Assembly: GCA_012518615.1 (NCBI GenBank) | Contig: JAAYRU010000001.1 | Location: 1-45,415, forward strand | DNA from: Christensenellaceae bacterium | Lineage (GTDB): Bacteria > Bacillota > Clostridia > Christensenellales > Aristaeellaceae | Length of the DNA stretch: 45,415 nucleotides | Reading direction: 5' to 3' | Shown: in pieces, positions 24,101 to 32,793 of the stretch | Layout: each line of letters begins with the position of its first letter | How positions within the stretch are numbered: the first letter of the stretch is position 1 | Position numbers and translations under genes: made by a program | Notes under the pieces: model-generated | Told to the model about the DNA's origin: nothing | What the model saw: only the letters and a program-made list of their open reading frames with translations | Databases searched by the model: none

Positions 24101-26811
24101 CAACTCGCAGCAAAGCACAACAGAGCGTGCGTTCAACTGATAGAGCGGGAGCTTTATCGCTTAGCCTTGGCATAATAATTATGGCATTTGGGCTTGCCTC
24201 AATGCTTGGCATTTCAGCGCCTACTACTACAAAATCTCTCGCCTTATTTAAGAACCTTACCATAGGTATTGCAGGACCTTTTTATATGCCTTTCCCTATA
24301 TTAACCACAGCATTCGGCGCTTTTTTAGCTGTTTCATCAAAGCGCAAGGTTTCTTTTAGGCTAATGCTTTTGCTTATGGCATTTTACCAAGGTATATTGA
24401 TACTTTTAACATTACTCAGCAGCATTACGGGATACGGCAGCCTTATGGATTACACTCTTAACCTAAACATACACTATAGAAACCACCCAAACCCCTCATC
24501 TTACGGCGCGTACTTAAGCGCAGCTTTCTCCCAATTTGGGGGAAGAGCCGACCCGCTTCCCGGGGGCGGCTGGCTTGGAATGCTGCTTGCTTTTCCCCTT
24601 TGGCGCATGTTAGGTCATGCCGGAAGTATAGCCCTTACAATTTTAAGCATGATAATAATATTCTTCTCTATTATAAATATAAATCCACTGCTTATAATTC
24701 AACACATGATAGATAAAAGATGTATAGTCAGCTTAGATGGCACACAAGAAAGTGCTATTGAAACCGCTGAACCTGATGCGGTAAATGACGGGCAAGAAAC
24801 AAATGAAGCGGGGCAGGCTAATTGGGAGCTTCCACCTGTTCATGATGGGGTATTCACCCCTCCTGCAATAGGTACAGAGGCGCTTTATAATGAGGTGTCG
24901 GACGCTGAGCGTGGCTTTACGCAAATTAATAACGATTTAGACGATGTATATTCACAGACCGCTTTTGTAAGTGGTTTAAAAAAGAATACCCCAGACATAC
25001 AGCAAGTACCTGATACAAAAACTGAGGGCTATAATCCCCCAGCTAATAATGAACCAAGCATTACCGACTATGTAAAAGCACAGGCTACGCCTATTGAAAA
25101 CGATAAAGATGCTCAATATGCAGAGCCTATAGAAAAAACCGCGGAAACTAAACCTGCGCCTAAAAATACAGAGTATATTCCTGCAAAGGAAAGCATAAAA
25201 AAGACCTATACAGCAACACAGAAAGTATCTACTGCGGAGAAAAAAGACAAGCCCTCAGATAGTAAAACTGGCGTTGTAATAAAAGATAGTAAGGCAAAAA
25301 AACAAGTAAATGTAGAACAGCTAGACTTTATTCCCAAATACTATGATAGACCATCCGATACTCTGCTATCCGCGCCGCCTCAAGGCAGCCGCCCGGATAC
25401 GACTGAGGAAGATACTATACGAGCTGAAAAGCTTATAAAAACGCTGGATTCCTTTAATATACCTGCAAGCGTACAGCAAATAGTACATGGACCTGCGATT
25501 ACCCGTTTTGCAATACGCCTTGGCGAGGGGGTAAATGTAAACAGAATACGCAATGTACTTGATAACCTATCCCTAGAATTGCTTGCAAAGGCGCCTGTAA
25601 GGGCCGAGATACCCATACCCGGCACACCGCTTATAGGTATAGAGGTAGCAAACGATAAATCCGACATTGTATACTTAAGAGAAGTGCTTTTTTCAAAGAA
25701 AATGCTTGGCAGCGCTTCTCCGACTACGGTTGCGCTTGGCAAGGACATAACGGGCAACCCCATAACATGCGATTTGTTTGACATGCCACATCTTCTAATC
25801 GCAGGCGCAACAGGTTCCGGTAAATCTGTATGCATAAACTCTATAATAACAAGCATACTATATAGAGCAAGACCTGATGAGCTAAAGCTAATACTTGTTG
25901 ACCCTAAGTTCGTAGAGCTGCAACCATACAACGCCTGCCCTCACCTGCTTCATCCCGTCATAACCGATGTTTCAGATGCTGAAGCCTCGCTTGAATGGCT
26001 ATGCGATGAAATGGACGACCGCTATCATCGTATGCAGGAGCTTGGCGTTAGGAATATATCCGGCTACAATAGGAGAGTAGACAGCTTCGATAAAAAAATG
26101 CCTTATATAGTGGTTATTATAGACGAGATGGCGGATTTAATACTAACCAGCGGTAAGGAAGTTGAGGAATATATAAAGCGCATCACCGCCAAGGCACGCG
26201 CCGCGGGTATATGCCTTATACTTGCAACGCAAAGACCGTCGGTAAATGTAATTACAGGTGTTATAAAGGCTAATATACCAAGCAGGATTGCGTTTCAGGT
26301 TTCATCGCAGGTTGACAGCCGCACTATACTTGATTCCATAGGCGCTGAAAGGTTACTGGGCAACGGCGATATGCTATATATGCCGCGCAATTTTCCTGCG
26401 CCTGTAAGGGTTCAGGGCTGCTATATATCCGATAAAGATGTTGAAAATGTAACGAATTTTGTAAAGAGCCAAAACAGGGTTGAATACAACGCAGACCTTA
26501 TGGAGCATATTAAAAACGCAAGGGAGCGCAGCGACAGCAATAAGGGCTACTATGCAACAGACGATGATAATGGGAATTTCGATGAAAAATTGCCCGATGC
26601 CATTGAAATGGCGGTTGAATCCGGCCAAACATCTATAAGTATGCTGCAAAGAGTGCTAAGAGTTGGCTATGGAAGGGCAGGAAGGCTTATAGATGAAATG
26701 GAGCGACGCGGAATAATAGGCGCAAGCGAAGGCACAAAACCACGTAAAACCATTATGACAAGGGAAGAATATAATAAGCTGGTTGAAGCCGGCGATGAAA
26801 GAATACGATAA
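24097..26811 (+). CDS. ftsK: DNA translocase FtsK/SpoIIIE family
   Basis: The 904-residue protein has about four to five N-terminal membrane helices (residues 20-210). A long charged linker follows (about 215-430). The motor has Walker A GATGSGKS (570-577), Walker B VVIIDEMADL (672-681) and LATQRPSV. A gamma winged-helix domain (about 840-904; RVGYGRAGRLIDEMERRGI) would read polar DNA motifs. It pumps chromosomal DNA during division or into the forespore. The TTG start is chosen because AAGGAG lies 10 bases upstream and the start overlaps the preceding TGA. The stop TAA touches the fold-back repeat at 26811. Confidence 0.95.
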   Translation: MTTRSKAQQSVRSTDRAGALSLSLGIIIMAFGLASMLGISAPTTTKSLALFKNLTIGIAGPFYMPFPILTTAFGAFLAVSSKRKVSFRLMLLLMAFYQGILILLTLLSSITGYGSLMDYTLNLNIHYRNHPNPSSYGAYLSAAFSQFGGRADPLPGGGWLGMLLAFPLWRMLGHAGSIALTILSMIIIFFSIININPLLIIQHMIDKRCIVSLDGTQESAIETAEPDAVNDGQETNEAGQANWELPPVHDGVFTPPAIGTEALYNEVSDAERGFTQINNDLDDVYSQTAFVSGLKKNTPDIQQVPDTKTEGYNPPANNEPSITDYVKAQATPIENDKDAQYAEPIEKTAETKPAPKNTEYIPAKESIKKTYTATQKVSTAEKKDKPSDSKTGVVIKDSKAKKQVNVEQLDFIPKYYDRPSDTLLSAPPQGSRPDTTEEDTIRAEKLIKTLDSFNIPASVQQIVHGPAITRFAIRLGEGVNVNRIRNVLDNLSLELLAKAPVRAEIPIPGTPLIGIEVANDKSDIVYLREVLFSKKMLGSASPTTVALGKDITGNPITCDLFDMPHLLIAGATGSGKSVCINSIITSILYRARPDELKLILVDPKFVELQPYNACPHLLHPVITDVSDAEASLEWLCDEMDDRYHRMQELGVRNISGYNRRVDSFDKKMPYIVVIIDEMADLILTSGKEVEEYIKRITAKARAAGICLILATQRPSVNVITGVIKANIPSRIAFQVSSQVDSRTILDSIGAERLLGNGDMLYMPRNFPAPVRVQGCYISDKDVENVTNFVKSQNRVEYNADLMEHIKNARERSDSNKGYYATDDDNGNFDEKLPDAIEMAVESGQTSISMLQRVLRVGYGRAGRLIDEMERRGIIGASEGTKPRKTIMTREEYNKLVEAGDERIR

Positions 26812-26971
26812 ATACTATGTTGCCTTTAACCCAGCGTTTTCTTGTGCGTCTTTTCCACTTTGGCTTCGCCTTCAAAGTTCCCATAGGGTCCACTATGTCT
26901 CCTTCACAATGCTTTGCCAAACCGAAAAAACCGCTACAATAAAATCGTTGTTATAAAAGCAACATAGTATT
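26811..26971 (-). repeat. Fold-back repeat, copy 1 (inverted)
   Basis: 161 bases bounded by AATACTATGTTGC and its perfect inverted copy GCAACATAGTATT. The interior is the reverse complement of copies 2 and 3, with a few differences and about 7 bases lost in the centre. Internal arms also pair, so the whole unit can fold into one long hairpin. The short frame seen in the other copies is broken by TAA here. Its left end overlaps the ftsK stop codon. Confidence 0.9.
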
Positions 26972-26992
26972 AGTCATTTACAGTTTGTTCAT

Positions 26993-27019
26993 CTTGTATA
27001 CAAGGTAATATGCTATAAT
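26993..27019 (+). promoter_or_regulatory. Promoter region with operator-like palindrome
   Basis: A perfect 12-base palindrome CTTGTATACAAG (26993-27004) overlaps the -35 region, and TATAAT follows at 27014-27019. A second TATAAT lies at 27025-27030. No good -35 hexamer is present. The palindrome may be a repressor site; GntR/YtrA-type regulators of ABC genes use GTATAC-containing sites. No such regulator is encoded here. Confidence 0.45.
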
Positions 27020-27053
27020 TTTATTATAATTTCTATGAAAGGGGCTAGCTATC

Positions 27054-27980
27054 TTGATACATATGTCTGAGGTTTCTAAAGCTTACGGTAAGCACATTGC
27101 ATTAAAAGATGTATCCTTTTGCATAGATGAGTTTCAAGCGGTAGGTCTTCTGGGTGAAAACGGCGCTGGCAAAACAACGCTGCTTGATATTATTAGCGGC
27201 TGCCTGCTTGCAGATAGCGGAAGCGTTACAATTGACGGCTTTGATATAGTATCAAATGCTGAAAACGCAAAACATTCTATAGGCTATCTGCCCGAAAAGC
27301 CTCCCCTATACCCTGAAATGACTGTTTGTGAGTATTTAAAATTCTGCATAGAGCTTAAAAGAGTGGTAAAAAAAGACAGGGATAGACACCTTGATGACTT
27401 ACTTGAAACAGCAAACCTAACGCAGGTTAAAAATAGGAAGATTGCCAATTTAAGCCATGGATTTAGACAAAGAGTTGGCTTTGCGCAGGCGTTATGCGGA
27501 AGCCCTAAAATAATACTACTAGATGAACCTACAAATGGTTTAGACCCATCACAGGTGATTGAATTTAAGCGTGCTATAAAAACACTTTCTAAAAAGCATA
27601 TAGTAATACTTTCAAGCCATATATTAAGCCTTATACAGTCCGTATGCGATAGGGTGCTTATACTGCACAAGGGGGTACTTACTGTTGACAGGCTTATAAA
27701 GGAGAGCGATAGCAGCAGCTTTTTTGTTTCGCTTTATGCACCGCAAGCACAAGTTCTTTCAAAGATAAGACATATGCCTTCAGTAAAAAGATTAAAAACT
27801 GCAGATAAGGGAAACCCTAACATCACAAGTGTAATAATTGAAACAAATGATAAAGAGAATCTGCCCAAAGAGCTTTTTTCATTTTCTACAGGCAATGGTA
27901 TAGCCATACTAAGGCTTCAGGAATGTGAGAATACGCTTGAAGAGCTGTACCAAAACAGCATGGATGAGGGTACATTATAA
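27054..27980 (+). CDS. ABC-2 type transporter ATPase (GldA-like)
   Basis: The 308-residue ATPase has Walker A GENGAGKTT (34-42), Q-loop YLPEKPPLY, signature LSHGFRQRVGFAQAL (near 134) and Walker B IILLDEPTNGLDPSQ (near 154). A C-terminal regulatory extension of about 90 residues follows. AAAGGGG lies 10 bases before the TTG start. It forms an operon with the ABC-2 permease, a GldG-like protein and a DUF4340 protein. This set was named for gliding Bacteroidota but is widespread, and its transported substrate is unknown. Confidence 0.9.
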   Translation: MIHMSEVSKAYGKHIALKDVSFCIDEFQAVGLLGENGAGKTTLLDIISGCLLADSGSVTIDGFDIVSNAENAKHSIGYLPEKPPLYPEMTVCEYLKFCIELKRVVKKDRDRHLDDLLETANLTQVKNRKIANLSHGFRQRVGFAQALCGSPKIILLDEPTNGLDPSQVIEFKRAIKTLSKKHIVILSSHILSLIQSVCDRVLILHKGVLTVDRLIKESDSSSFFVSLYAPQAQVLSKIRHMPSVKRLKTADKGNPNITSVIIETNDKENLPKELFSFSTGNGIAILRLQECENTLEELYQNSMDEGTL

Positions 27981-28690
27981 TGAAAGTACTTTATAAAAGA
28001 GAGCTTTACAGCTTCTTTGTGACGGGCACAGGCTATGTGTTTTTGTTTGTATACATGGCATTATCCGGCATATTCTTTTATTTCGGCAATATACTTACCC
28101 GATTTTCAGATTTAAGCGGTTATTATTCTATGGCTACATATATCTGGATATTATTAATACCTATACTTACAATGCGGCTTACCACGGAGGATAAGAAAAA
28201 CGGCACATATAAGCTGCTGCTTAGCTCCGCAATATCCGTGCATAAAATAATATTAGCTAAATACTTTGCCGCGCTTTCTGTAATAGGTATTGGGCTTTTA
28301 CTGTCAACAATATTCCCCATTATAGTTGCAGTATATGGGGCGCTATATGTACCAGAAACACTGCTTGCATACATAGGCATGTTCTTATATGGAGCTGCTT
28401 ACCTTGCATTTGATATGTTTATATCGTCTTTCGCAAAGGGAAATACATCCGCATTTATGCTTGCGCTTGGCGCAAATCTGCTTCTTCGCGTTATAGGTCT
28501 TGCGGCTGAAAGCGCATCTTCTGGGCTTATTAAGGGAATATTATCCCTTCTTGATACCGAAAAACGCTTCACTCCTTTCCTGTATGGACAATTAAGCTTT
28601 GCCTGTATAATATATTTCCTGCTATTTATTTTGATAAACATATTATTAACAGCAGAAATAAACAGTACGGACGGAGGATATAGAGCATGA
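27980..28690 (+). CDS. ABC-2 type permease (GldF-like)
   Basis: The 236-residue protein has about six membrane helices, opening with YKRELYSFFVTGTGYVF as in GldF/ABC-2 permeases. It also has RLTTEDKKNGTYKLLLSSAIS (about 61-81), the motif before the second helix pair. The start overlaps the ATPase stop by one base (TAATG), indicating coupled synthesis. Confidence 0.88.
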   Translation: MKVLYKRELYSFFVTGTGYVFLFVYMALSGIFFYFGNILTRFSDLSGYYSMATYIWILLIPILTMRLTTEDKKNGTYKLLLSSAISVHKIILAKYFAALSVIGIGLLLSTIFPIIVAVYGALYVPETLLAYIGMFLYGAAYLAFDMFISSFAKGNTSAFMLALGANLLLRVIGLAAESASSGLIKGILSLLDTEKRFTPFLYGQLSFACIIYFLLFILINILLTAEINSTDGGYRA

Positions 28691-30114
28691 ACAACATAAA
28701 AAAGCTCTATATTAAAAGAACTGCAATAATAGTTATTTTACTTACTCTGTTTGCTCTGCTTGTAGTTTCATCAGAAAAAATAGAGAAAAAATACGCCCTT
28801 AAGACAGATTTGTCTTTTAACAGCATAACCATGTACGGAGATACTACAAAAAAGCTGCTTGAAAATTTAAGCAGCCCAGTGCATGTGTACGCTATATTTA
28901 CCCCGGGTGAGGAAGATTACAACCTAATAACCCTGCTCGAAAGATATAGCGCAAAGAGCGAATACTTTACTTTCTCCATAGAAAACCTTGCGGAAAACCC
29001 TATGCTGGTACACGCCATATCCGACAGCCTGTATGATGGCGCTGTTAGCGGCGACTGCCTTATAGTGCACGGTAAAAGCACAAACATAACCCGTATACTA
29101 AATGAAAAGGATTATATAAAACAATCATACGACATGGAAACAGGCAGCTTTGTAGTTGACAGTGCAACATATGAAAGCAGCTTGAGCGAAGCTATAAGCT
29201 ATGTAGCAAGCGAGGAGTTGCCTACTATATACATGCTATCAGGTCATGGGGAATTAAGCCTTGATGAAGTTATGCCGCTTGTTGATTTCCTTAAAAAATG
29301 CAATTACAGCGTAAAACAGCTTGATATTGAAAAGTCAGGTTCGGTTCCCGCTGATGGTTTGCTTATGATACTATCCCCCGACAAGGATTTAACTAATAAC
29401 GAATTAAGCCATATAATGGAATACGCAAATAAAGGCGGTTCATTGTTTATTAGCACTGATTATGATGACCCTGCGGATTTACCAAACTTTAATTCATTAC
29501 TTCGGTACTACGGAGTATCAATAATACCCGGCATAGTATCTGCAGATGAAAAAGACACAGCTTCATATATAGAAAACCCTCTTTATTTAATGCCATACAT
29601 GCAACATAGCGAAATTACATCCACGCTTATTTCTCTTGAACAGGATAGGCTTATACTTATAGGCGCTAGAGCATTTGAAATTGAAAAAGCAACAGGCAAG
29701 GATTTGCAGCTTACACCTATACTTAAAAGTGGCAATGCATATGTGCATGACTATAGCTTTGATGGGGAATTAAAAGTAGCTGAAAATGCAGAGTCTTCAG
29801 TTTATGACCTTGCTGTGCTAAGCCGCAAGGCGGGTGAACATGGAGAGCAGTCCACTGCTTTTATTATAGGCAATTCATCCGTACTTATTGATGAATGGCT
29901 GTACACCAATTCTTACAGCAGGGAGTTTTTGCTCTCTACTATACAGGGCATATATACTAAGCACCCTGAAACCCTTGAAATACAAGCAAAACCCGCATTT
30001 AGAAAGTCTATGGAAATAAATAACGCCTTTATTCCTCTTGGCATAATAATACTCGTGCCTATATTAATAGCAGTATTTGCGGCAACTGTGCTAATAAAGA
30101 GAAAGAAACTCTAA
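28687..30114 (+). CDS. GldG-like ABC-associated membrane protein
   Basis: The 475-residue protein has an N-terminal membrane helix (about 13-30), a large extracytoplasmic domain and a C-terminal helix (about 450-470). After the first helix it carries the family opening KYALKTDLSFNSITMYGDTTKKLL. The region YMLSGHGELSLDEV (about 184-197) is typical of the GldG / ABC_transp_aux domain. It overlaps the permease by 4 bases. The biochemical role of the domain is not established. Confidence 0.85.
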   Translation: MNNIKKLYIKRTAIIVILLTLFALLVVSSEKIEKKYALKTDLSFNSITMYGDTTKKLLENLSSPVHVYAIFTPGEEDYNLITLLERYSAKSEYFTFSIENLAENPMLVHAISDSLYDGAVSGDCLIVHGKSTNITRILNEKDYIKQSYDMETGSFVVDSATYESSLSEAISYVASEELPTIYMLSGHGELSLDEVMPLVDFLKKCNYSVKQLDIEKSGSVPADGLLMILSPDKDLTNNELSHIMEYANKGGSLFISTDYDDPADLPNFNSLLRYYGVSIIPGIVSADEKDTASYIENPLYLMPYMQHSEITSTLISLEQDRLILIGARAFEIEKATGKDLQLTPILKSGNAYVHDYSFDGELKVAENAESSVYDLAVLSRKAGEHGEQSTAFIIGNSSVLIDEWLYTNSYSREFLLSTIQGIYTKHPETLEIQAKPAFRKSMEINNAFIPLGIIILVPILIAVFAATVLIKRKKL

Positions 30115-30115
30115 T

Positions 30116-31564
30116 ATGCAGAGCGTACAGAGAGAGCCAAATAAAAAATTATCTAAAAAATGGAAATTAGCGTTTATAATCGCACTGCTTATTTTTATTG
30201 CGGCTTTTGTATATATATCAAGACCCCATGAAATTATAATTGAGCCTACAGATGAAGAAATTATTATACTTCAAGTAGAGCCTGAGGATATTATAGAGCT
30301 TACAATAAAACCTAAAAAGGGAAAATCATACACGCTTGAGCAGATTGAAGCGGACAGCTTCCGTCTTAAAGGCGATGAAAATTATCAACTTGATATAGAT
30401 ATGGTAAGCGATATGTTTGACATAGCAGCAAGCATAACCGCTGTAGATGCCATGATAGAAAGCATTGATATTATTAAGGCAAGGGAATACGGAATAGACG
30501 AAAATTCTCTTAAAGTAAAGATTGTGCTAAATACAGGTAAAACTCATACATATATACTCGGCTATGAAATAAAAACCGAAGTGCCTATGCGCTACATGTA
30601 TTGTGCGAATAGCGGTACTATATATGTAACAAAAATAAACTACCCTGATATATTAAACTATACTATAAAAGAGCTGCATACAGTTCCCCCGCTCAATTTT
30701 TCCTCTGAGCTTGTGGATAGTATGCAGATATCTGAAAATACCGGCAGAAATATAGAAATAATAAGGCGGGAGGATATGTGGAGCTTTGTTTCCCCAATTA
30801 AATATCCTATAAGTAATGACAGCGCAAAAAAACTTTGCGACAACATTGAAGCCATGCGCCTTGCAGTATTTGAATCTGAGGCAGCAGAGTCAAAACTTAA
30901 CAATTATGGTCTTGATGAGCCAAGGGCAAAGGTTACATTCAATATAGCAAAAAGTAATGTAAGCGTTACAAATATTATTGATGACAATAAAGATAGTTAT
31001 GAAGTAGATGAACACAGTATTCAATTGCTTTTAGGTGATGATTTTGATGATATAGGCTTTTATTGCCTGTATTATGGCAATATATACAAGGCAAGTCACC
31101 TATCCATGGGCTTTTTGCTCCAAATGGATATAGAGGAAATGTATATTAAAAACCCTGTAAATATTGCAATAAACGCTCTAAAGGAAATGAGCATTATTAG
31201 AGCAGATGAGAGAAATATTTATACGCTTGACTTTGTTGAAACTGTGCTTCCAAATAACCAAATATCCACCGATGAATATGGGAATATACTATACGATATG
31301 TGTGTATACAAAAACGGGCAAGAAATAGAATCAATGGAATGGACAAGCAAATACATGCTACTAACGCAGCTTAATATAGACGGCACATTGCCTTATGATT
31401 TTACACCTGAAAGTAGTCCCCTACTTATAATAAAGCTTATATATGAAGGCGGGGAAAGAAATATAACATTCTACCCCTATGATGCGCTACATGCAGCTAT
31501 GAGCATAGACGACATTTTTATTCATTATATATCGCTTGATAAACTAAGTGAAATAGAGCTTTAA
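30116..31564 (+). CDS. DUF4340-domain membrane-anchored protein
   Basis: The 482-residue protein has one N-terminal membrane helix (about 18-35) followed by an outside domain. YTLEQIEADSFRLKG and two repeated segments about IKAREYGIDENSLKV (about 122-136) and LNNYGLDEPRAKV (about 261-273) are the DUF4340 signature, where Y-G-[IL]-D/E-x-P/N recurs. It is the usual fourth partner of GldA/F/G-like operons. Its stop TAA coincides with the left end of repeat copy 2. Confidence 0.82.
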   Translation: MQSVQREPNKKLSKKWKLAFIIALLIFIAAFVYISRPHEIIIEPTDEEIIILQVEPEDIIELTIKPKKGKSYTLEQIEADSFRLKGDENYQLDIDMVSDMFDIAASITAVDAMIESIDIIKAREYGIDENSLKVKIVLNTGKTHTYILGYEIKTEVPMRYMYCANSGTIYVTKINYPDILNYTIKELHTVPPLNFSSELVDSMQISENTGRNIEIIRREDMWSFVSPIKYPISNDSAKKLCDNIEAMRLAVFESEAAESKLNNYGLDEPRAKVTFNIAKSNVSVTNIIDDNKDSYEVDEHSIQLLLGDDFDDIGFYCLYYGNIYKASHLSMGFLLQMDIEEMYIKNPVNIAINALKEMSIIRADERNIYTLDFVETVLPNNQISTDEYGNILYDMCVYKNGQEIESMEWTSKYMLLTQLNIDGTLPYDFTPESSPLLIIKLIYEGGERNITFYPYDALHAAMSIDDIFIHYISLDKLSEIEL

Positions 31565-31724
31565 TACCATGTTGCTTTTAGAACAGCAATTTAATTGTAG
31601 CGGTTTTTTCGATTTGGCAAAGCATTGTGAAGGAGGCATAGTGGGTCCTATGCTGACTGAGCAAGGCAAAGCCAAAATGGAAAAGACGCACAAGAAAACG
31701 CTGGGTTAAAGGCAACATGGTATT
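31563..31724 (+). repeat. Fold-back repeat, copy 2
   Basis: 162 bases bounded by perfect 13-base inverted repeats AATACCATGTTGC / GCAACATGGTATT. It lies exactly between two convergent genes. Its left end contributes the TAA of the DUF4340 gene and its right end the TAA of mnmA (minus strand). An internal stem GCATAG/CTATGC forms the tip of the fold. A 47-codon frame is open here but differs from copy 3 mostly by amino-acid-changing substitutions, so it is probably not a gene. Confidence 0.92.
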
Positions 31725-32793
31725 ATATATTAAAAGCCTCAACAAGTATGCCGCCGCCAAGGCATACATCACCCTTATAGAATACCACGCTCTGCCCCGG
31801 GGTAAGCGCCCTTTGGGGCTTTTTGCATTCCACTATTCCGCTTGTTCCGCTGTAAGTTAGAATAACATCTTGGTCTTTCTGGCGGTAGCGGAATTTAGCG
31901 CTAAATTCAAGCGCTTCATTTTCAATAGGCGCTATATCATCTATCCAAGTAATATCTTCAATTTTAGCGCTATTTGAAAATAGCAGCGGATGGTCTTCAC
32001 CCTGCGCCACTATAAGCGCGTTGTTTTTTATATCCTTACCCACTACAAAAAAGCTGCGCCCATCTCCCCTGCCGCCTATTCCAAGCCCTTTGCGCTGACC
32101 TATGGTATAGAACATAAGCCCATCATGCTCACCCACGGTTTCGCCTGTGTCGGTTATCATAGGCCCCTTTTGTGCAGGGAAATATTCCATAAGAAACTTC
32201 TTAAAATTGCGTTCGCCAATAAAACATATACCGGTCGAGTCCTTTTTATTGTACACGGGTATGCCTGCACCTAAAGCAATTTTTCTAACCTCTTCTTTAG
32301 TTAAACCGCCAACAGGAAACAGGGATTTTTTAAGTTGCGACTTTTTTAGCATATATAAAAAATAGCTCTGGTCCTTATTTTTATCTACGCCCTTTATAAG
32401 TTCGCCCAAGTTATTTGTTCTAACAAAATGCCCTGTTGCGATTTTTTCAGCGCCGCTTTTAAGCGCAAAGTCTAAAAAAGCCTTAAACTTAATTTCCTTA
32501 TTGCATAGCACATCAGGGTTAGGTGTAAAGCCTTTGCCATAGGCTTCCAGAAAGATTTTGAATACACGCTCATAGTATTCTTCAGTAAAATTAACGCTAT
32601 AATAGGGTATATCTATTTTATCGCAAACATGGCGCACATCTTCCCAATCCTGCTCAGAGCTGCATACGCCCTCGTCATTTTTTTCTTCCCAATTTTTCAT
32701 AAATACGCCGGTAACATCGTAGCCCTGCCTTTTAAGAAGCAGAGCCGCAACGGAGGAATCCACTCCTCCCGACATGCCTACTATTACCCGCAT
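31723..32793 (-). CDS. mnmA: tRNA-specific 2-thiouridylase MnmA
   Basis: The 356-residue enzyme introduces the 2-thio group at U34 of Glu, Gln and Lys tRNAs. The ATP-binding PP-loop SGGVDSS lies at 8-14. The catalytic cysteines are C97 in PDVLCNKEIKF and C194 in STGICFIGE. A C-terminal beta barrel ends the protein (GGGILVEAF). The ATG overlaps the upstream HAD/thymidylate kinase gene by 10 bases. The stop TAA is formed with the right edge of repeat copy 2. Confidence 0.96.
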   Translation of the reverse strand: MRVIVGMSGGVDSSVAALLLKRQGYDVTGVFMKNWEEKNDEGVCSSEQDWEDVRHVCDKIDIPYYSVNFTEEYYERVFKIFLEAYGKGFTPNPDVLCNKEIKFKAFLDFALKSGAEKIATGHFVRTNNLGELIKGVDKNKDQSYFLYMLKKSQLKKSLFPVGGLTKEEVRKIALGAGIPVYNKKDSTGICFIGERNFKKFLMEYFPAQKGPMITDTGETVGEHDGLMFYTIGQRKGLGIGGRGDGRSFFVVGKDIKNNALIVAQGEDHPLLFSNSAKIEDITWIDDIAPIENEALEFSAKFRYRQKDQDVILTYSGTSGIVECKKPQRALTPGQSVVFYKGDVCLGGGILVEAFNI

